A DNA stretch of 8,880 nt from Brevundimonas sp. (GTDB taxonomy: Bacteria > Pseudomonadota > Alphaproteobacteria > Caulobacterales > Caulobacteraceae). Position numbers and translations under genes: made by a program. Positions 1-6,556 of the stretch are shown one piece after another. The notes beneath the pieces are model-generated. The model made no database searches. It worked only from the letters and a program-made list of their open reading frames with translations, and was not told where the DNA came from. Where the stretch lies: contig NZ_JAVHLH010000109.1 in NCBI RefSeq assembly GCF_031082345.1, positions 1 to 8,880 of the forward strand. The letters run 5' to 3'. Position 1 is the first letter of the stretch. Every line of letters starts with the position of its first letter.

Positions 1-118
1 CCGGGAGACCGAGCGCAGCCTGCCGGGCGGGCGGCGCCTCGAGGTCGGCCATGCGGCCGCATCCGGCGGCGGAGACGGCGATCAGGGCGGCGGCGCCCAT
101 GAGAACGATCTTTTTCAT
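1..118 (-). CDS. lptM: LptM-like small lipoprotein, partial (C-terminus off the window)
   Basis: Only the first 39 codons are visible; the gene runs off the left edge. The protein opens with MKK, a hydrophobic stretch (about residues 4-18), then a lipobox ending in Cys20 followed by GCGRMADLEAPP. A lipobox followed by a G-x-x-x-L-x-x-P-like segment is the hallmark of the short LptM/YifL family, outer-membrane lipoproteins linked to LptD maturation in E. coli. The start codon is 1 base into the argH stop (TGATG, sharing the A at 118), so it is very probably translated by coupling from argH. A GGAAG sequence lies 11 bases upstream inside argH. In many proteobacteria this small lipoprotein sits between argH and lysA, so lysA would be expected just outside the window. 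The family call is motif-based; the gene symbol is inferred from motif and context. Confidence 0.72.
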   Translation of the reverse strand, partial: MKKIVLMGAAALIAVSAAGCGRMADLEAPPARQAALGLP

Positions 119-1482
119 CACAGACGCGTCTTCCACTCGGCGATGCGCGCGCGGACCTGTTCCGGCGCCGTGCCCCCGAAACTCTGGCGGCTGGCGCAGG
201 AAGCCTCGGGAGTGAGCACCTTGTAAACCGCTTCCGTGACGCCGGCCTCAAGCGATTGCAGTTCGGTCAGCGGCAGTTGCGACAAATCCACGCCGAGGGC
301 CTCGGCCCGCTTCACCGCCGCGCCCGTCACATGGTGCGCCTTGCGGAACGGCAGGTTCAGTTCGCGCACCAGCCAGTCGGCCAGATCGGTGGCGGTCGAG
401 AAGCCGTATCCGGCCGCCGCGCGCATCCGCTCCGTGTCGGGTTGCAGCGCCGTGACCATCGCCGTCATCGCCCCCAGCGCCAGGGTCAGGGCGTCGAAGG
501 CCTCGAACACCGGCGGCTTGTCCTCCTGCATGTCCTTCGAATAGGCCAGCGGCAGGCCCTTCATCACCATAGACAGGGCTGTCAGCGAGCCCATGATCCG
601 CCCGGTCTTGGCCCGCACCAGCTCGGCCGCGTCCGGATTGCGCTTCTGCGGCATGATCGAGCTGCCGGTGGTCAGGTCGTCGGGCAGGCTGACGAAACCG
701 AACTGCGGCGTCATCCAAACCACGATCTCCTCGGCCAGCCGAGACAGGTGGCCGGCGCAGATCGAGGCGGCCGCCAGGCTCTCCAGAGCGAAGTCGCGGT
801 CCGACACCGCATCCAGCGAATTGCCCATCGGCCGGGCGAAGCCCAGCTCCGACGCCGTCATCTCCCGGTCGATGGGGAAGGGCGACCCGGCCAGGGCCGC
901 CGCGCCCAGCGGGCTCTCGTTCATCCGCGCCCGGGCGTCGGCGAAGCGGGAGGCGTCCCGTCCGAACATCTCGACATAGGCCATCAGATGGTGGCCGAAG
1001 GTCACCGGCTGGGCCGGCTGCAGATGGGTGAAGCCCGGCATCAGGTCGCCGGCGTGCTGTTCCGCCCGCACCAGCAGGGCCGATTGCAGCCCCTTCAGCT
1101 GTTCCACCGCCGCGTCGCAGGCGTCCCGCACCCACAGCCGGAAATCCGTGGCCACCTGGTCGTTGCGGCTGCGCGCCGTATGCAGCCGCCCCGACGGCTC
1201 GCCGATCAGCTCGGCCAGACGCGCCTCGACGTTCATGTGGATGTCTTCGAACTGGTCGCGGAACGGGAAGGTCCCGTCCCGGATCTCGGCCTCGATGGCG
1301 TCCAGCCCGCCGAGGATGGCGTCGGCGTCGGCGCCGGTGATGATCTTCTGCGCCGCCAGCATGCGGCAATGGGCCCGCGACCCGGCCAGATCCTGGGCCC
1401 ACAGCCGCCGGTCGACGCCGATGGAGACGTTGATCGCCTGCATGATGTCGGCGGGCCGCGCGCTGAAACGTCCGCCCCACAT
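118..1482 (-). CDS. argH: Argininosuccinate lyase
   Basis: This cytoplasmic enzyme cleaves argininosuccinate to arginine and fumarate, the last step of arginine biosynthesis. From the chosen start the protein is 454 residues, close to the usual length of about 460. Visible signatures are the N-terminal [15 protein letters not shown] (101-109), THLQPAQP (152-159) and the fumarase/aspartase-superfamily loop [11 protein letters not shown] (273-283), which carries the catalytic serine. The frame stays open upstream to 1698, with another ATG at 1545. I prefer the ATG at 1482 because GGAAGG lies 7 bases before it, homology to the family begins exactly there, and the 1545 ATG would overlap the tlpA start and has no ribosome-binding site. 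It is divergent from tlpA and translationally coupled to the downstream lipoprotein gene. No damage is seen. Identification is essentially certain; the start is likely. Confidence 0.97.
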   Translation of the reverse strand: MWGGRFSARPADIMQAINVSIGVDRRLWAQDLAGSRAHCRMLAAQKIITGADADAILGGLDAIEAEIRDGTFPFRDQFEDIHMNVEARLAELIGEPSGRLHTARSRNDQVATDFRLWVRDACDAAVEQLKGLQSALLVRAEQHAGDLMPGFTHLQPAQPVTFGHHLMAYVEMFGRDASRFADARARMNESPLGAAALAGSPFPIDREMTASELGFARPMGNSLDAVSDRDFALESLAAASICAGHLSRLAEEIVVWMTPQFGFVSLPDDLTTGSSIMPQKRNPDAAELVRAKTGRIMGSLTALSMVMKGLPLAYSKDMQEDKPPVFEAFDALTLALGAMTAMVTALQPDTERMRAAAGYGFSTATDLADWLVRELNLPFRKAHHVTGAAVKRAEALGVDLSQLPLTELQSLEAGVTEAVYKVLTPEASCASRQSFGGTAPEQVRARIAEWKTRL

Positions 1483-1543
1483 GTCTTGACCTTCCGCGTT
1501 CGGAGACGGCTTAACTGTCGCAACGGGGGCGGAAGGCTTGGTC
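1483..1543. promoter_or_regulatory. Divergent argH/tlpA intergenic region with mirrored ribosome-binding sites
   Basis: This 61-bp spacer must serve two diverging genes. It contains a perfect 8-bp inverted repeat, CCTTCCGC (1490-1497) and GCGGAAGG (1529-1536). Each arm places a GGAAGG Shine-Dalgarno 7 bases before one ATG: minus strand for argH, plus strand for tlpA. On the plus strand TTGACC (1486-1491) and TTAACT (1511-1516) could be -35/-10 elements for tlpA, but their 19-bp spacing is longer than ideal. I see no good minus-strand promoter, so argH transcription may start inside tlpA or within this spacer. The repeats are seen directly; the promoter is a guess. Confidence 0.5.
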
Positions 1544-2167
1544 ATGAAGGGCTCGAAGACGGGGGGGGTGGTGATTGCGGCCGCGCTGGCGATCGGCGTG
1601 ATCGCGGGCGCCGGGCTTCTATACGCCAATCGCGACGCCTTCTTCAAAGCCGCAACGCCCGCCCCGGCGGCGAAGAGCGACCTGGCCCGCTTCGCCACGG
1701 GCTCGCTGACCCGGCTGGAGACTCCCGCCGAAACCCCGATGGCCCCGGCTTATGTCTTCAAGACCCGCGACGGCGCCGACGCGACCTTCGCCGGCTTCCG
1801 CGGCAAGGTGGTGGTGGTCAACCTCTGGGCCATGTGGTGCGCGCCGTGCCGCACCGAAATGCCGACCCTGGCACGGTTGGACGAGGCCTATCCGGACGAC
1901 CAGCTGGTCGTCCTGCCGATCAATGTCGACGCCACCGAGGACGGCCTGGCCGACGCGCGCAACTTCATCGACGTGCACGAGCCGCTGCCGCTGTACAGCG
2001 ACCTGAAATTCCAGCTGCCGTTCGAACTGCCCGGCGAGGGCAAGATGCCGCAGACGGTCCTGCTCGACCGCCAGGGCCGCATCCGCGCGCACTTCTCCGG
2101 CGAGGCGGACTGGTCCAGCCCCGAGGCGCGGGCCCTGATCGACGCCCTGCTGGCCGAGCCGGCCTGA
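1544..2167 (+). CDS. tlpA: TlpA-family membrane-anchored thiol:disulfide oxidoreductase
   Basis: This is a periplasmic thioredoxin-like reductase of 207 residues. Residues 1-8 are a short positive N-terminus, about 9-27 form one hydrophobic segment that fits an uncleaved signal anchor, 35-70 are a linker, and about 71-205 are the thioredoxin/AhpC-TSA fold. The active site is WCAPC (Cys99, Cys102), and the cis-proline loop is GKMPQTV (Pro169). TlpA/ResA/CcmG proteins reduce substrates such as apocytochrome c or cytochrome-oxidase copper chaperones; the client here cannot be read from sequence. The ATG at 1544 is preferred over the in-frame TTG at 1538 because GGAAGG lies 7 bases before it. A run of eight G (1561-1568) covers codons 6-9. 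The gene is divergent from argH, an arrangement I recall from other alphaproteobacteria, and ends 4 bp before a convergent lipoprotein gene. Confidence 0.92.
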   Translation: MKGSKTGGVVIAAALAIGVIAGAGLLYANRDAFFKAATPAPAAKSDLARFATGSLTRLETPAETPMAPAYVFKTRDGADATFAGFRGKVVVVNLWAMWCAPCRTEMPTLARLDEAYPDDQLVVLPINVDATEDGLADARNFIDVHEPLPLYSDLKFQLPFELPGEGKMPQTVLLDRQGRIRAHFSGEADWSSPEARALIDALLAEPA

Positions 2168-2171
2168 CGCC

Positions 2172-2468
2172 TCACTCGGCCGGGACGCGCTCCTCGGTAT
2201 CCGGATCGACGGCGCCCGGGCGGCCTTCGGCCGCGGCTTCGGCCTGATTGTCTTCCAGATGGTCGGCCACGTTGCCCGCGCCTTCCTCCACCGCCCGCGC
2301 GGCCTTCATGGCGCCCGACTCGATGACTTCGCCGGCCTCTGCGGCGACCTCTCCGGCCCTGTCCCCCGCGACCTCGGCATTGGCCTCGGCCTCCTGCTGT
2401 TCGGCGGGGGTGCAGGCGGCGGCGCCCAGGGCCAGGGCGGCGGCGAGTGATATGGTCTGCAGGCGCAT
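2172..2468 (-). CDS. Small acidic Ala/Glu-rich lipoprotein, hypothetical
   Basis: A 98-residue protein with a lipoprotein signal: MRLQTISLAAALALGAAAC, a hydrophobic core and a Cys19 with Ala at -1 to -3, followed by Thr-Pro. The mature part is rich in Ala, Glu and Asp with repeated A-G-E-V / A-x-A-E patterns at about residues 30-75. This suggests an amphipathic helical, strongly acidic chain, then a Pro-containing acidic tail. I recognise no enzymatic domain. A GGGG run lies about 7 bases before the ATG as a weak ribosome-binding site. The gene faces tlpA (4 bp between stops) and is divergent from the next secreted protein. It is probably an envelope-associated structural or stress-type lipoprotein, but that is a guess. 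Coding is supported by the signal sequence and the placement. Confidence 0.75.
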   Translation of the reverse strand: MRLQTISLAAALALGAAACTPAEQQEAEANAEVAGDRAGEVAAEAGEVIESGAMKAARAVEEGAGNVADHLEDNQAEAAAEGRPGAVDPDTEERVPAE

Positions 2469-2600
2469 GGAGAATCCCCGTTCAGCGTTGAACCTTGGCG
2501 GTTAACGCCACGCCGCCGCTGTGGTTGCCATCTGGTGATTTCGCCGAGCGGTGATATTCTCCACCAGAGACGGCTCGTGCATGGATCGAGGAACACTACG
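2469..2600. promoter_or_regulatory. Divergent intergenic region with three inverted repeats
   Basis: This 132-bp spacer separates two divergent envelope-protein genes and should hold both promoters. Visible dyads are GTTCA-gcgt-TGAAC (2480-2493), TGGCG-gttaa-CGCCA (2496-2510), and TCTGGTG (2531-2537) paired with CACCAGA (2562-2568) across 24 bases. The hexamer GGTGAT also occurs twice, 16 bases apart (2534-2539 and 2550-2555), inside the last dyad. I could not assign -35/-10 elements with confidence. The dyads are seen directly; a role as operators or leader hairpins is inference. Confidence 0.35.
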
Positions 2601-2966
2601 ATGCGCGCAAATCACATTCTCCCGGTTGTCCTTTCCGGCCTCCTGCTGGCTTCGTCGGCGCAGGCCCAGGTCCCGGGCGGCGGGGGAGGCGCTCCGGCAG
2701 GCGCCCAGGGCAGCACCGGCGGCGCCATCGGCCGCATGACCGGGCAGCAGGAAAGCTGGCGCTTCGAGAGCGAAGAGATGCGGCGCCGGAACGCCATGAC
2801 GCCCGAGGAGGCCGAGGCCGAGTACGGGGCCGAGCGGGTCGCTCTGGCGAACCGGGTCCAGGCGCTGATCGATGAGGGCAAATGCCGCGAGGCCCGCGCC
2901 ATGGCCAACGAGGCCGGCGAAAGGCAGATGGCGCTCCGCATCCGGCAGACCTGCCGCGCCCGCTGA
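2601..2966 (+). CDS. Secreted small hypothetical protein
   Basis: A 121-residue protein that I do not recognise. Residues 1-22 form a typical Sec signal peptide with an Ala-x-Ala cleavage site (AQA before Gln23). Residues 23-47 are a Gly/Ala-rich low-complexity linker. Residues 50-121 are charged and probably helical, with an E/R-rich core and two cysteines (Cys95, Cys118) that could form a periplasmic disulfide. The ATG at 2601 is chosen over the upstream in-frame start at 2535 because GAGGAA (2588-2593) sits 7 bases before it and the signal peptide begins exactly there. It ends 16 bp before the convergent tRNA. The neighbouring TlpA thioredoxin gene makes a redox connection conceivable, but nothing in the sequence requires it. 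Confidence 0.78.
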   Translation: MRANHILPVVLSGLLLASSAQAQVPGGGGGAPAGAQGSTGGAIGRMTGQQESWRFESEEMRRRNAMTPEEAEAEYGAERVALANRVQALIDEGKCREARAMANEAGERQMALRIRQTCRAR

Positions 2967-2982
2967 TCGTTCCGGAAATGGA

Positions 2983-3059
2983 TGGTGGCTGGAGGCGGGC
3001 TCGAACCGCCGACCTGTGGGTTATGAATCCACCGCTCTAACCAGCTGAGCTACCCAGCC
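2983..3059 (-). tRNA. tRNA with CAU anticodon, probably elongator tRNA-Met
   Basis: Read on the minus strand, this 77-base sequence folds as a complete cloverleaf with encoded CCA. Acceptor arms are GGCTGGG / TCCAGCC (last pair G-U), the D arm is GCTC / GAGC, the T arm is GGCGG / CCGCC with loop TTCGAGC, and A73 is the discriminator. The anticodon loop is TTCATAA with CAT at 3023-3025. The anticodon stem GTGGA / CCCAC has an A-C mismatch at its loop-proximal pair (31-39). The initiator tRNA is excluded because pair 1-72 is G-C and the stem lacks the three G-C pairs next to the loop. CAU could also belong to a lysidine-modified tRNA-Ile, which cannot be excluded by eye. Confidence 0.93.
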
Positions 3060-3122
3060 CCGTTTGACGATCCTGTCACGCGAGCCCCGGCGGGAACTGG
3101 TCTGTCCGCCGGAAGAGGCGTG

Positions 3123-3151
3123 CCTATAGAGGCAGGCGCAGACCGTTTCAA
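3123..3151 (-). promoter_or_regulatory. Sigma-70-like promoter of the CAU tRNA
   Basis: On the minus strand TTGAAA (3151-3146) and TATAGG (3128-3123) are separated by exactly 17 bases, close to the housekeeping consensus and the best promoter match in the window. Transcription would begin near 3116 and give a leader of roughly 55-60 bases before the tRNA 5' end at 3059. That leader contains a perfect 7-bp dyad, CCGGCGG (3087-3093) and CCGCCGG (3106-3112), which would form a stable hairpin ahead of the tRNA. Confidence 0.62.
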
Positions 3152-3244
3152 GTCGTCGCTGGCCCGGCGTGCGTCACATCGTTCCTTGCGCCCGCGGCCG
3201 GGAACGCCAAGGTTGAACGGGCCGTTCCGCCGCTGACCGTTTCA

Positions 3245-4486
3245 ATGAGATTCCGCATGCGCCTGCTCGTCCTCGCCGCCCCCGTCTTCGTTCTCACGCT
3301 CGCCGCCGCCTGCGGAGTCAACGGTCAGGAAGAGGCGGCCGCCCCGCAGGCCGGCGCGCCGCTTGAAACCCGTCCCGCCAACGCCCCCGACCAGCGGCCG
3401 GCCTTCCCCGGCCAGACCCGGGCGCCCGGCGTCCGCACCGAAGCGGCGCTGCAGCACACGGTCGTGGCCTCCGGACTGGAACATCCGTGGGGCCTGGCGC
3501 TGCTGCCCGACGGCGGCTGGCTGGTCACCGAGCGGCCGGGGCGGATGCGGATCGTCACCGCCCGGGGCGCGGTGGGCGAGCCGATCGCCGGCCTTCCTCC
3601 CGTCGACGCTCGGGGGCAGGGCGGACTGCTGGATGTGATCGTCGGCCCGACCTTCGCCGACGACCGTCTGATCTACTGGAGCTACGCCGAGCCGCGCGAG
3701 GGCGGCAACGCCACCTCGGTGGCGCGGGGACGCCTTTCGGAAGACGGAGCCCAGGTCGAGAACGCGCAGGTCATTTTCCGCGCCCTGCCGACCTATGACG
3801 GCGGGGCCCATTTCGGATCGTCCCTCGACTTCGACGACGCCGGCCATCTCTTTGTCACTCTCGGCGACCGGTCCGACCGCCCGATGCGGCCGCAGGCCCA
3901 GGACCTCGGCTCGCACATGGGCAAGACCATCCGCATCAACGCCGACGGCTCCGTGCCCTCCGACAACCCGTTCGTCGGCCGCGAGGGGGCGCTGCCCGAA
4001 ATCTGGTCGCTGGGCCACCGCAACGTCCAGGGGATCGCCATTTCCGGCGATCAGGTCTGGACCGTCGAGCACGGCACCCGCGGCGGCGACGAGATCAATC
4101 TTGATCGCGCGGGTCTGAACTACGGCTGGCCCGAGGTGGCCTACGGCATCGAATACCGCGGCGCGGCCATCAACGAGGGGATCACCGCCCGCGAGGGGAC
4201 GGAGCAGCCGGTCTACTACTGGGATCCGGTCATCGCGCCCGGCGGCATGACCGTCTACGACGGGGCGATGTTCCCGGGCTGGCGCGGCAACCTGCTGGTC
4301 GCGGCGCTGAAGGAAAAGCACATCGCCCGACTGGTGCTGGACGGTGGCCGCGTGGTCGGCGAGGAACGGCTGCTGACCGATCTCGGCGAGCGGGTCCGCG
4401 ACGTGGCCATCGGCCCCGACGGGGCCGTCTGGGCCATTACCGACGAACAGAACGGCAAGCTGGTGCGGCTGGCGGCGGCGAACTGA
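3245..4486 (+). CDS. PQQ-dependent sugar dehydrogenase (aldose dehydrogenase YliI-like), lipoprotein
   Basis: This 413-residue protein of the soluble glucose dehydrogenase / aldose dehydrogenase beta-propeller family oxidises sugars in the periplasm with pyrroloquinoline quinone and passes electrons to the respiratory chain. Motifs are LEHPWGLALLPDG (78-90), the active-site region GGAHFGSSLDF (186-196) with the likely catalytic His189, GHRNVQG (257-263) with the PQQ-contacting Arg/Asn, and EHGTRGGDEIN (275-285). The N-terminus is a lipoprotein signal ending at Cys23, then an Ala/Pro-rich tether to about residue 65, so the enzyme is probably membrane-anchored. The 3245 start keeps Arg residues in the n-region; ATG 3257 is an alternative, and neither has a strong ribosome-binding site. 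No PQQ synthesis genes are in the window. It ends 3 bp before the convergent DUF805 gene. Confidence 0.9.
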   Translation: MRFRMRLLVLAAPVFVLTLAAACGVNGQEEAAAPQAGAPLETRPANAPDQRPAFPGQTRAPGVRTEAALQHTVVASGLEHPWGLALLPDGGWLVTERPGRMRIVTARGAVGEPIAGLPPVDARGQGGLLDVIVGPTFADDRLIYWSYAEPREGGNATSVARGRLSEDGAQVENAQVIFRALPTYDGGAHFGSSLDFDDAGHLFVTLGDRSDRPMRPQAQDLGSHMGKTIRINADGSVPSDNPFVGREGALPEIWSLGHRNVQGIAISGDQVWTVEHGTRGGDEINLDRAGLNYGWPEVAYGIEYRGAAINEGITAREGTEQPVYYWDPVIAPGGMTVYDGAMFPGWRGNLLVAALKEKHIARLVLDGGRVVGEERLLTDLGERVRDVAIGPDGAVWAITDEQNGKLVRLAAAN

Positions 4487-4489
4487 CGG

Positions 4490-4945
4490 CTATTCAGGCG
4501 GCGGCCCGAAGCGGTTGGGACCGGGATGGCCTCGAAGCAGGCCGATCTCCACGAAGGCCCATAGGTTGAACAGGAGCGAGAGCAGCCCGACGGCGAGAGA
4601 CGTCGGACCGGCCCAGCTGTGCTCGAGGAAAGCGGGTCCCTCGGATAGCCAGACCGAAAGCGCGGCCAGCCCCCACGGCGCGAGCAGGAAGAGCAACAGC
4701 CAAGCCACGCCACGCCCCCGGTCCTGGAGACGGCGAGCGACCACGCCGACGGCCGCGATCACGGCGATCACCATCGGCGCGAAGACGAGGGCCGACAGCC
4801 AGCGTGGCCCGCCGCTGATCGCGACGGCGACGGCCCCATAAGCGATCATGGCGGAAATGACGACAAGCGCCATCTGCCACCGCCAGTAGCCGAGCCGTGT
4901 GAGCCGGCCCCGGAAGGCCAGAGCGTCGCCGATCGCCTGAATCAT
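4490..4945 (-). CDS. DUF805 family inner-membrane protein
   Basis: A 151-residue integral membrane protein. Family marks are RGRLTRLGYW (12-21) before the first helix, the RRLQDRGRG turn (71-79) followed by a hydrophobic helix, and a C-terminal GPNRFGPPP (142-150), as in E. coli YhaH/YhaI-type DUF805 proteins. Four hydrophobic helices are likely at about 24-44, 50-70, 81-100 and 116-136. The ATG at 4945 is chosen because GGAG lies 6 bases after-stop-free upstream of it; a TTG at 4978 in the same frame has no such site and adds an unrelated N-terminus. The gene starts 46 bp after dapD on the same strand, so it may share the argB-dapD transcript. The biochemical function of the family is unknown to me. 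Confidence 0.85.
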   Translation of the reverse strand: MIQAIGDALAFRGRLTRLGYWRWQMALVVISAMIAYGAVAVAISGGPRWLSALVFAPMVIAVIAAVGVVARRLQDRGRGVAWLLLFLLAPWGLAALSVWLSEGPAFLEHSWAGPTSLAVGLLSLLFNLWAFVEIGLLRGHPGPNRFGPPPE

Positions 4946-4991
4946 CGCCCGCTCCGTGGAACGTGCATCCAAGCACAACCGTGGGGAAAGG

Positions 4992-5864
4992 TCAGTCCCG
5001 GAGGAGCTCGTTCACGCCCGTCTTGGCCCGGGTCTGGGCGTCCACCCGTTTGACGATCACCGCGCAATACAGCGACGGCCCGCCGTTGGGGTCGGGCAGG
5101 GCGCCCGGCACCACCACCGAATATGCCGGCACCTCGCCGCGGAAGACCTCGCCGGTCGCCCGGTCGATGATCTTCGTCGAGCCCGACAGATAGACGCCCA
5201 TGGCCAGGACGGCGCCCTCGCGGACGATGACGCCCTCGGCCACCTCGGCGCGGGCGCCGATGAAGCAGCCGTCCTCGATGATGGTCGGATTGGCCTGCAG
5301 CGGCTCCAGCACCCCGCCGATGCCCGCGCCGCCGGACAGGTGCACGTTCTTGCCGATCTGGGCGCAGCTGCCGACCGTGGCCCAGGCGTCGACCATGGAG
5401 CCCTCGTCGACATAGGCGCCGATGTTCACGAACGACGGCATCAGCACGACGTTGCGGCCGATATAGGCCCCTTGGCGCACGATCGCGCCGGGCACGGAAC
5501 GGAAACCGGCGTCCTGATAGTGGTTGGCGGTCCAGTCCCCGAACTTGTTGGGCACCTTGTCCCACCACGGCCCGACGCCCGGCGCATGACTGGCCGCGCC
5601 CCGGTCGCCGCCCCGGACGAGGGCGTTGTCGTTCAGCCGAAAGGACAGCAACACCGCCTTCTTCAGCCACTGGTGCGTGGTCCAGACGCCGTCGTCGCCG
5701 CGGGACGCGACCCGGGCCTCGCCGGAGTCGAGAAGATCCAGCGCCTGTTCGACCGCCTTGCGGACCTCGCCGTGCGTAGAGACCGAGACATTGGCCCGGT
5801 CGTCCCAGGCCGCCTCGATGACGGCCTCCAGATGGGCCCGGTCCCCTGATGTCTTGGCGGTCAT
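4992..5864 (-). CDS. dapD: 2,3,4,5-tetrahydropyridine-2,6-dicarboxylate N-succinyltransferase
   Basis: DapD transfers succinyl from succinyl-CoA to tetrahydrodipicolinate, committing it to the succinylase route to meso-diaminopimelate and lysine, needed for peptidoglycan. The protein is 290 residues, slightly longer than the E. coli enzyme of about 274. An alpha-helical N-terminal domain covers about 1-105, with [14 protein letters not shown] at 66-79. A left-handed beta-helix of hexapeptide repeats covers about 124-255 ([35 protein letters not shown]), and a C-terminal segment includes [25 protein letters not shown] (151-159) is the conserved active-site segment. Its ATG overlaps the stop of the upstream HAD gene by 4 bases (ATGA, 5861-5864), and GGGAG lies 8 bases before it, so coupled translation is likely. 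Identification is firm. Confidence 0.97.
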   Translation of the reverse strand: MTAKTSGDRAHLEAVIEAAWDDRANVSVSTHGEVRKAVEQALDLLDSGEARVASRGDDGVWTTHQWLKKAVLLSFRLNDNALVRGGDRGAASHAPGVGPWWDKVPNKFGDWTANHYQDAGFRSVPGAIVRQGAYIGRNVVLMPSFVNIGAYVDEGSMVDAWATVGSCAQIGKNVHLSGGAGIGGVLEPLQANPTIIEDGCFIGARAEVAEGVIVREGAVLAMGVYLSGSTKIIDRATGEVFRGEVPAYSVVVPGALPDPNGGPSLYCAVIVKRVDAQTRAKTGVNELLRD

Positions 5865-6556
5865 GTGGGGTCTCCCGGCAGGATGGCGGTGGCGAGGAAG
5901 GGGCCCAGCACAGCGGCCCGGTGGTCCACGAACGGGGCGTCGGCGTCGAAGGCGTGGGGGCCGACCAGGATGGTGGTCATGCCCAGCTCCTTGGCGTGCT
6001 CAAGGTTTCGCACCGTGTCCTCGAAGAAGGCGGCCGTGGCCGGGTCGAGTCCGAACCGGTCCAGCATCAGGGCGAAGGTGTCGGGATGCGGCTTGGGCAC
6101 CAGCCGCGCGTGCTCGACCGCGAACAGGCCCTCGAACAGGTCGCTGATCCCCAGCTGTTCCAGCACCCGCTCGCCGTGGCGGGTCGAGCCGTTGGTGAAG
6201 ACGTAGCGCGGCCCGGTCAGTCGCTCCAGCCCGGCCCGCAGGCCCTCGTCGGGGTGCAGATCGTGCAGCGGCACGTCGTGCACATCGGCCAGGAACTCCT
6301 CCGGGTCGATGGTGTAGTCCTTCATCAGCCCGCCCAGGGCGGCGCCGTGATCCATCAGGTAGCGCTTCTGCAGCGCCCGCGCCTCGTCCAGCGGAAGGCC
6401 TGTCGTCCGCACCATGAAATGGCCGATGCGTTCGCTGACCCGTCTCAGGATCTGCCGCTCCGGCGGATAGAGGGTGTCGTCCAGATCGAAGATCCAGCTG
6501 CCCACATGACGCAGGTCGGCGCCGATCTCGGTCGGCTGGACGGGTTCGGCGGTCAT
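5861..6556 (-). CDS. HAD-family pyrimidine 5'-nucleotidase-like phosphatase
   Basis: A 231-residue HAD-superfamily hydrolase. Motif I is DLDDTLYP (24-31) with the nucleophile Asp24 and general acid Asp26. Motif II is TNGST (121-125), motif III is the Lys of PKPHPD (154-159) and motif IV is FFEDT (177-181). The helical cap lies between about 35 and 105. The LDDTLYP form with a helical cap is that of the SDT1/pyrimidine 5'-nucleotidase group, which releases phosphate from UMP, CMP or related phosphates. The true substrate is not readable from sequence. The gene is sandwiched between argB and dapD with 4-base ATGA overlaps at both ends (6553-6556 and 5861-5864), with GAAGG about 8 bases before the start, so all three should be made together. 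Family confidence is high; substrate confidence is low. Confidence 0.9.
   Translation of the reverse strand: MTAEPVQPTEIGADLRHVGSWIFDLDDTLYPPERQILRRVSERIGHFMVRTTGLPLDEARALQKRYLMDHGAALGGLMKDYTIDPEEFLADVHDVPLHDLHPDEGLRAGLERLTGPRYVFTNGSTRHGERVLEQLGISDLFEGLFAVEHARLVPKPHPDTFALMLDRFGLDPATAAFFEDTVRNLEHAKELGMTTILVGPHAFDADAPFVDHRAAVLGPFLATAILPGDPT

Noticed and set aside
1483..1698. 72-residue N-terminal extension of ArgH
   Set aside because: It overlaps tlpA coding sequence, is Ala/Pro-rich with no homology to the family, and the ATG at 1482 has its own ribosome-binding site.
256..2247. 663-codon plus-strand open frame across argH and tlpA
   Set aside because: Its product is Arg/Gly/His-rich with no domain and lies antisense to argH and out of frame with tlpA. 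High third-position GC explains the lack of stops.
2488..2506. CtrA-like box (TTAA-N7-TTAA) upstream of the small lipoprotein
   Set aside because: Only one half-site (TTAA at 2502) is present; the position 7 bases away reads AACC, so the pair is not matched.
4494..4976. Alternative minus-strand frame over the DUF805 gene
   Set aside because: It gives a Gly/Arg-rich product without membrane segments, whereas the overlapping frame has clear DUF805 motifs and four helices.
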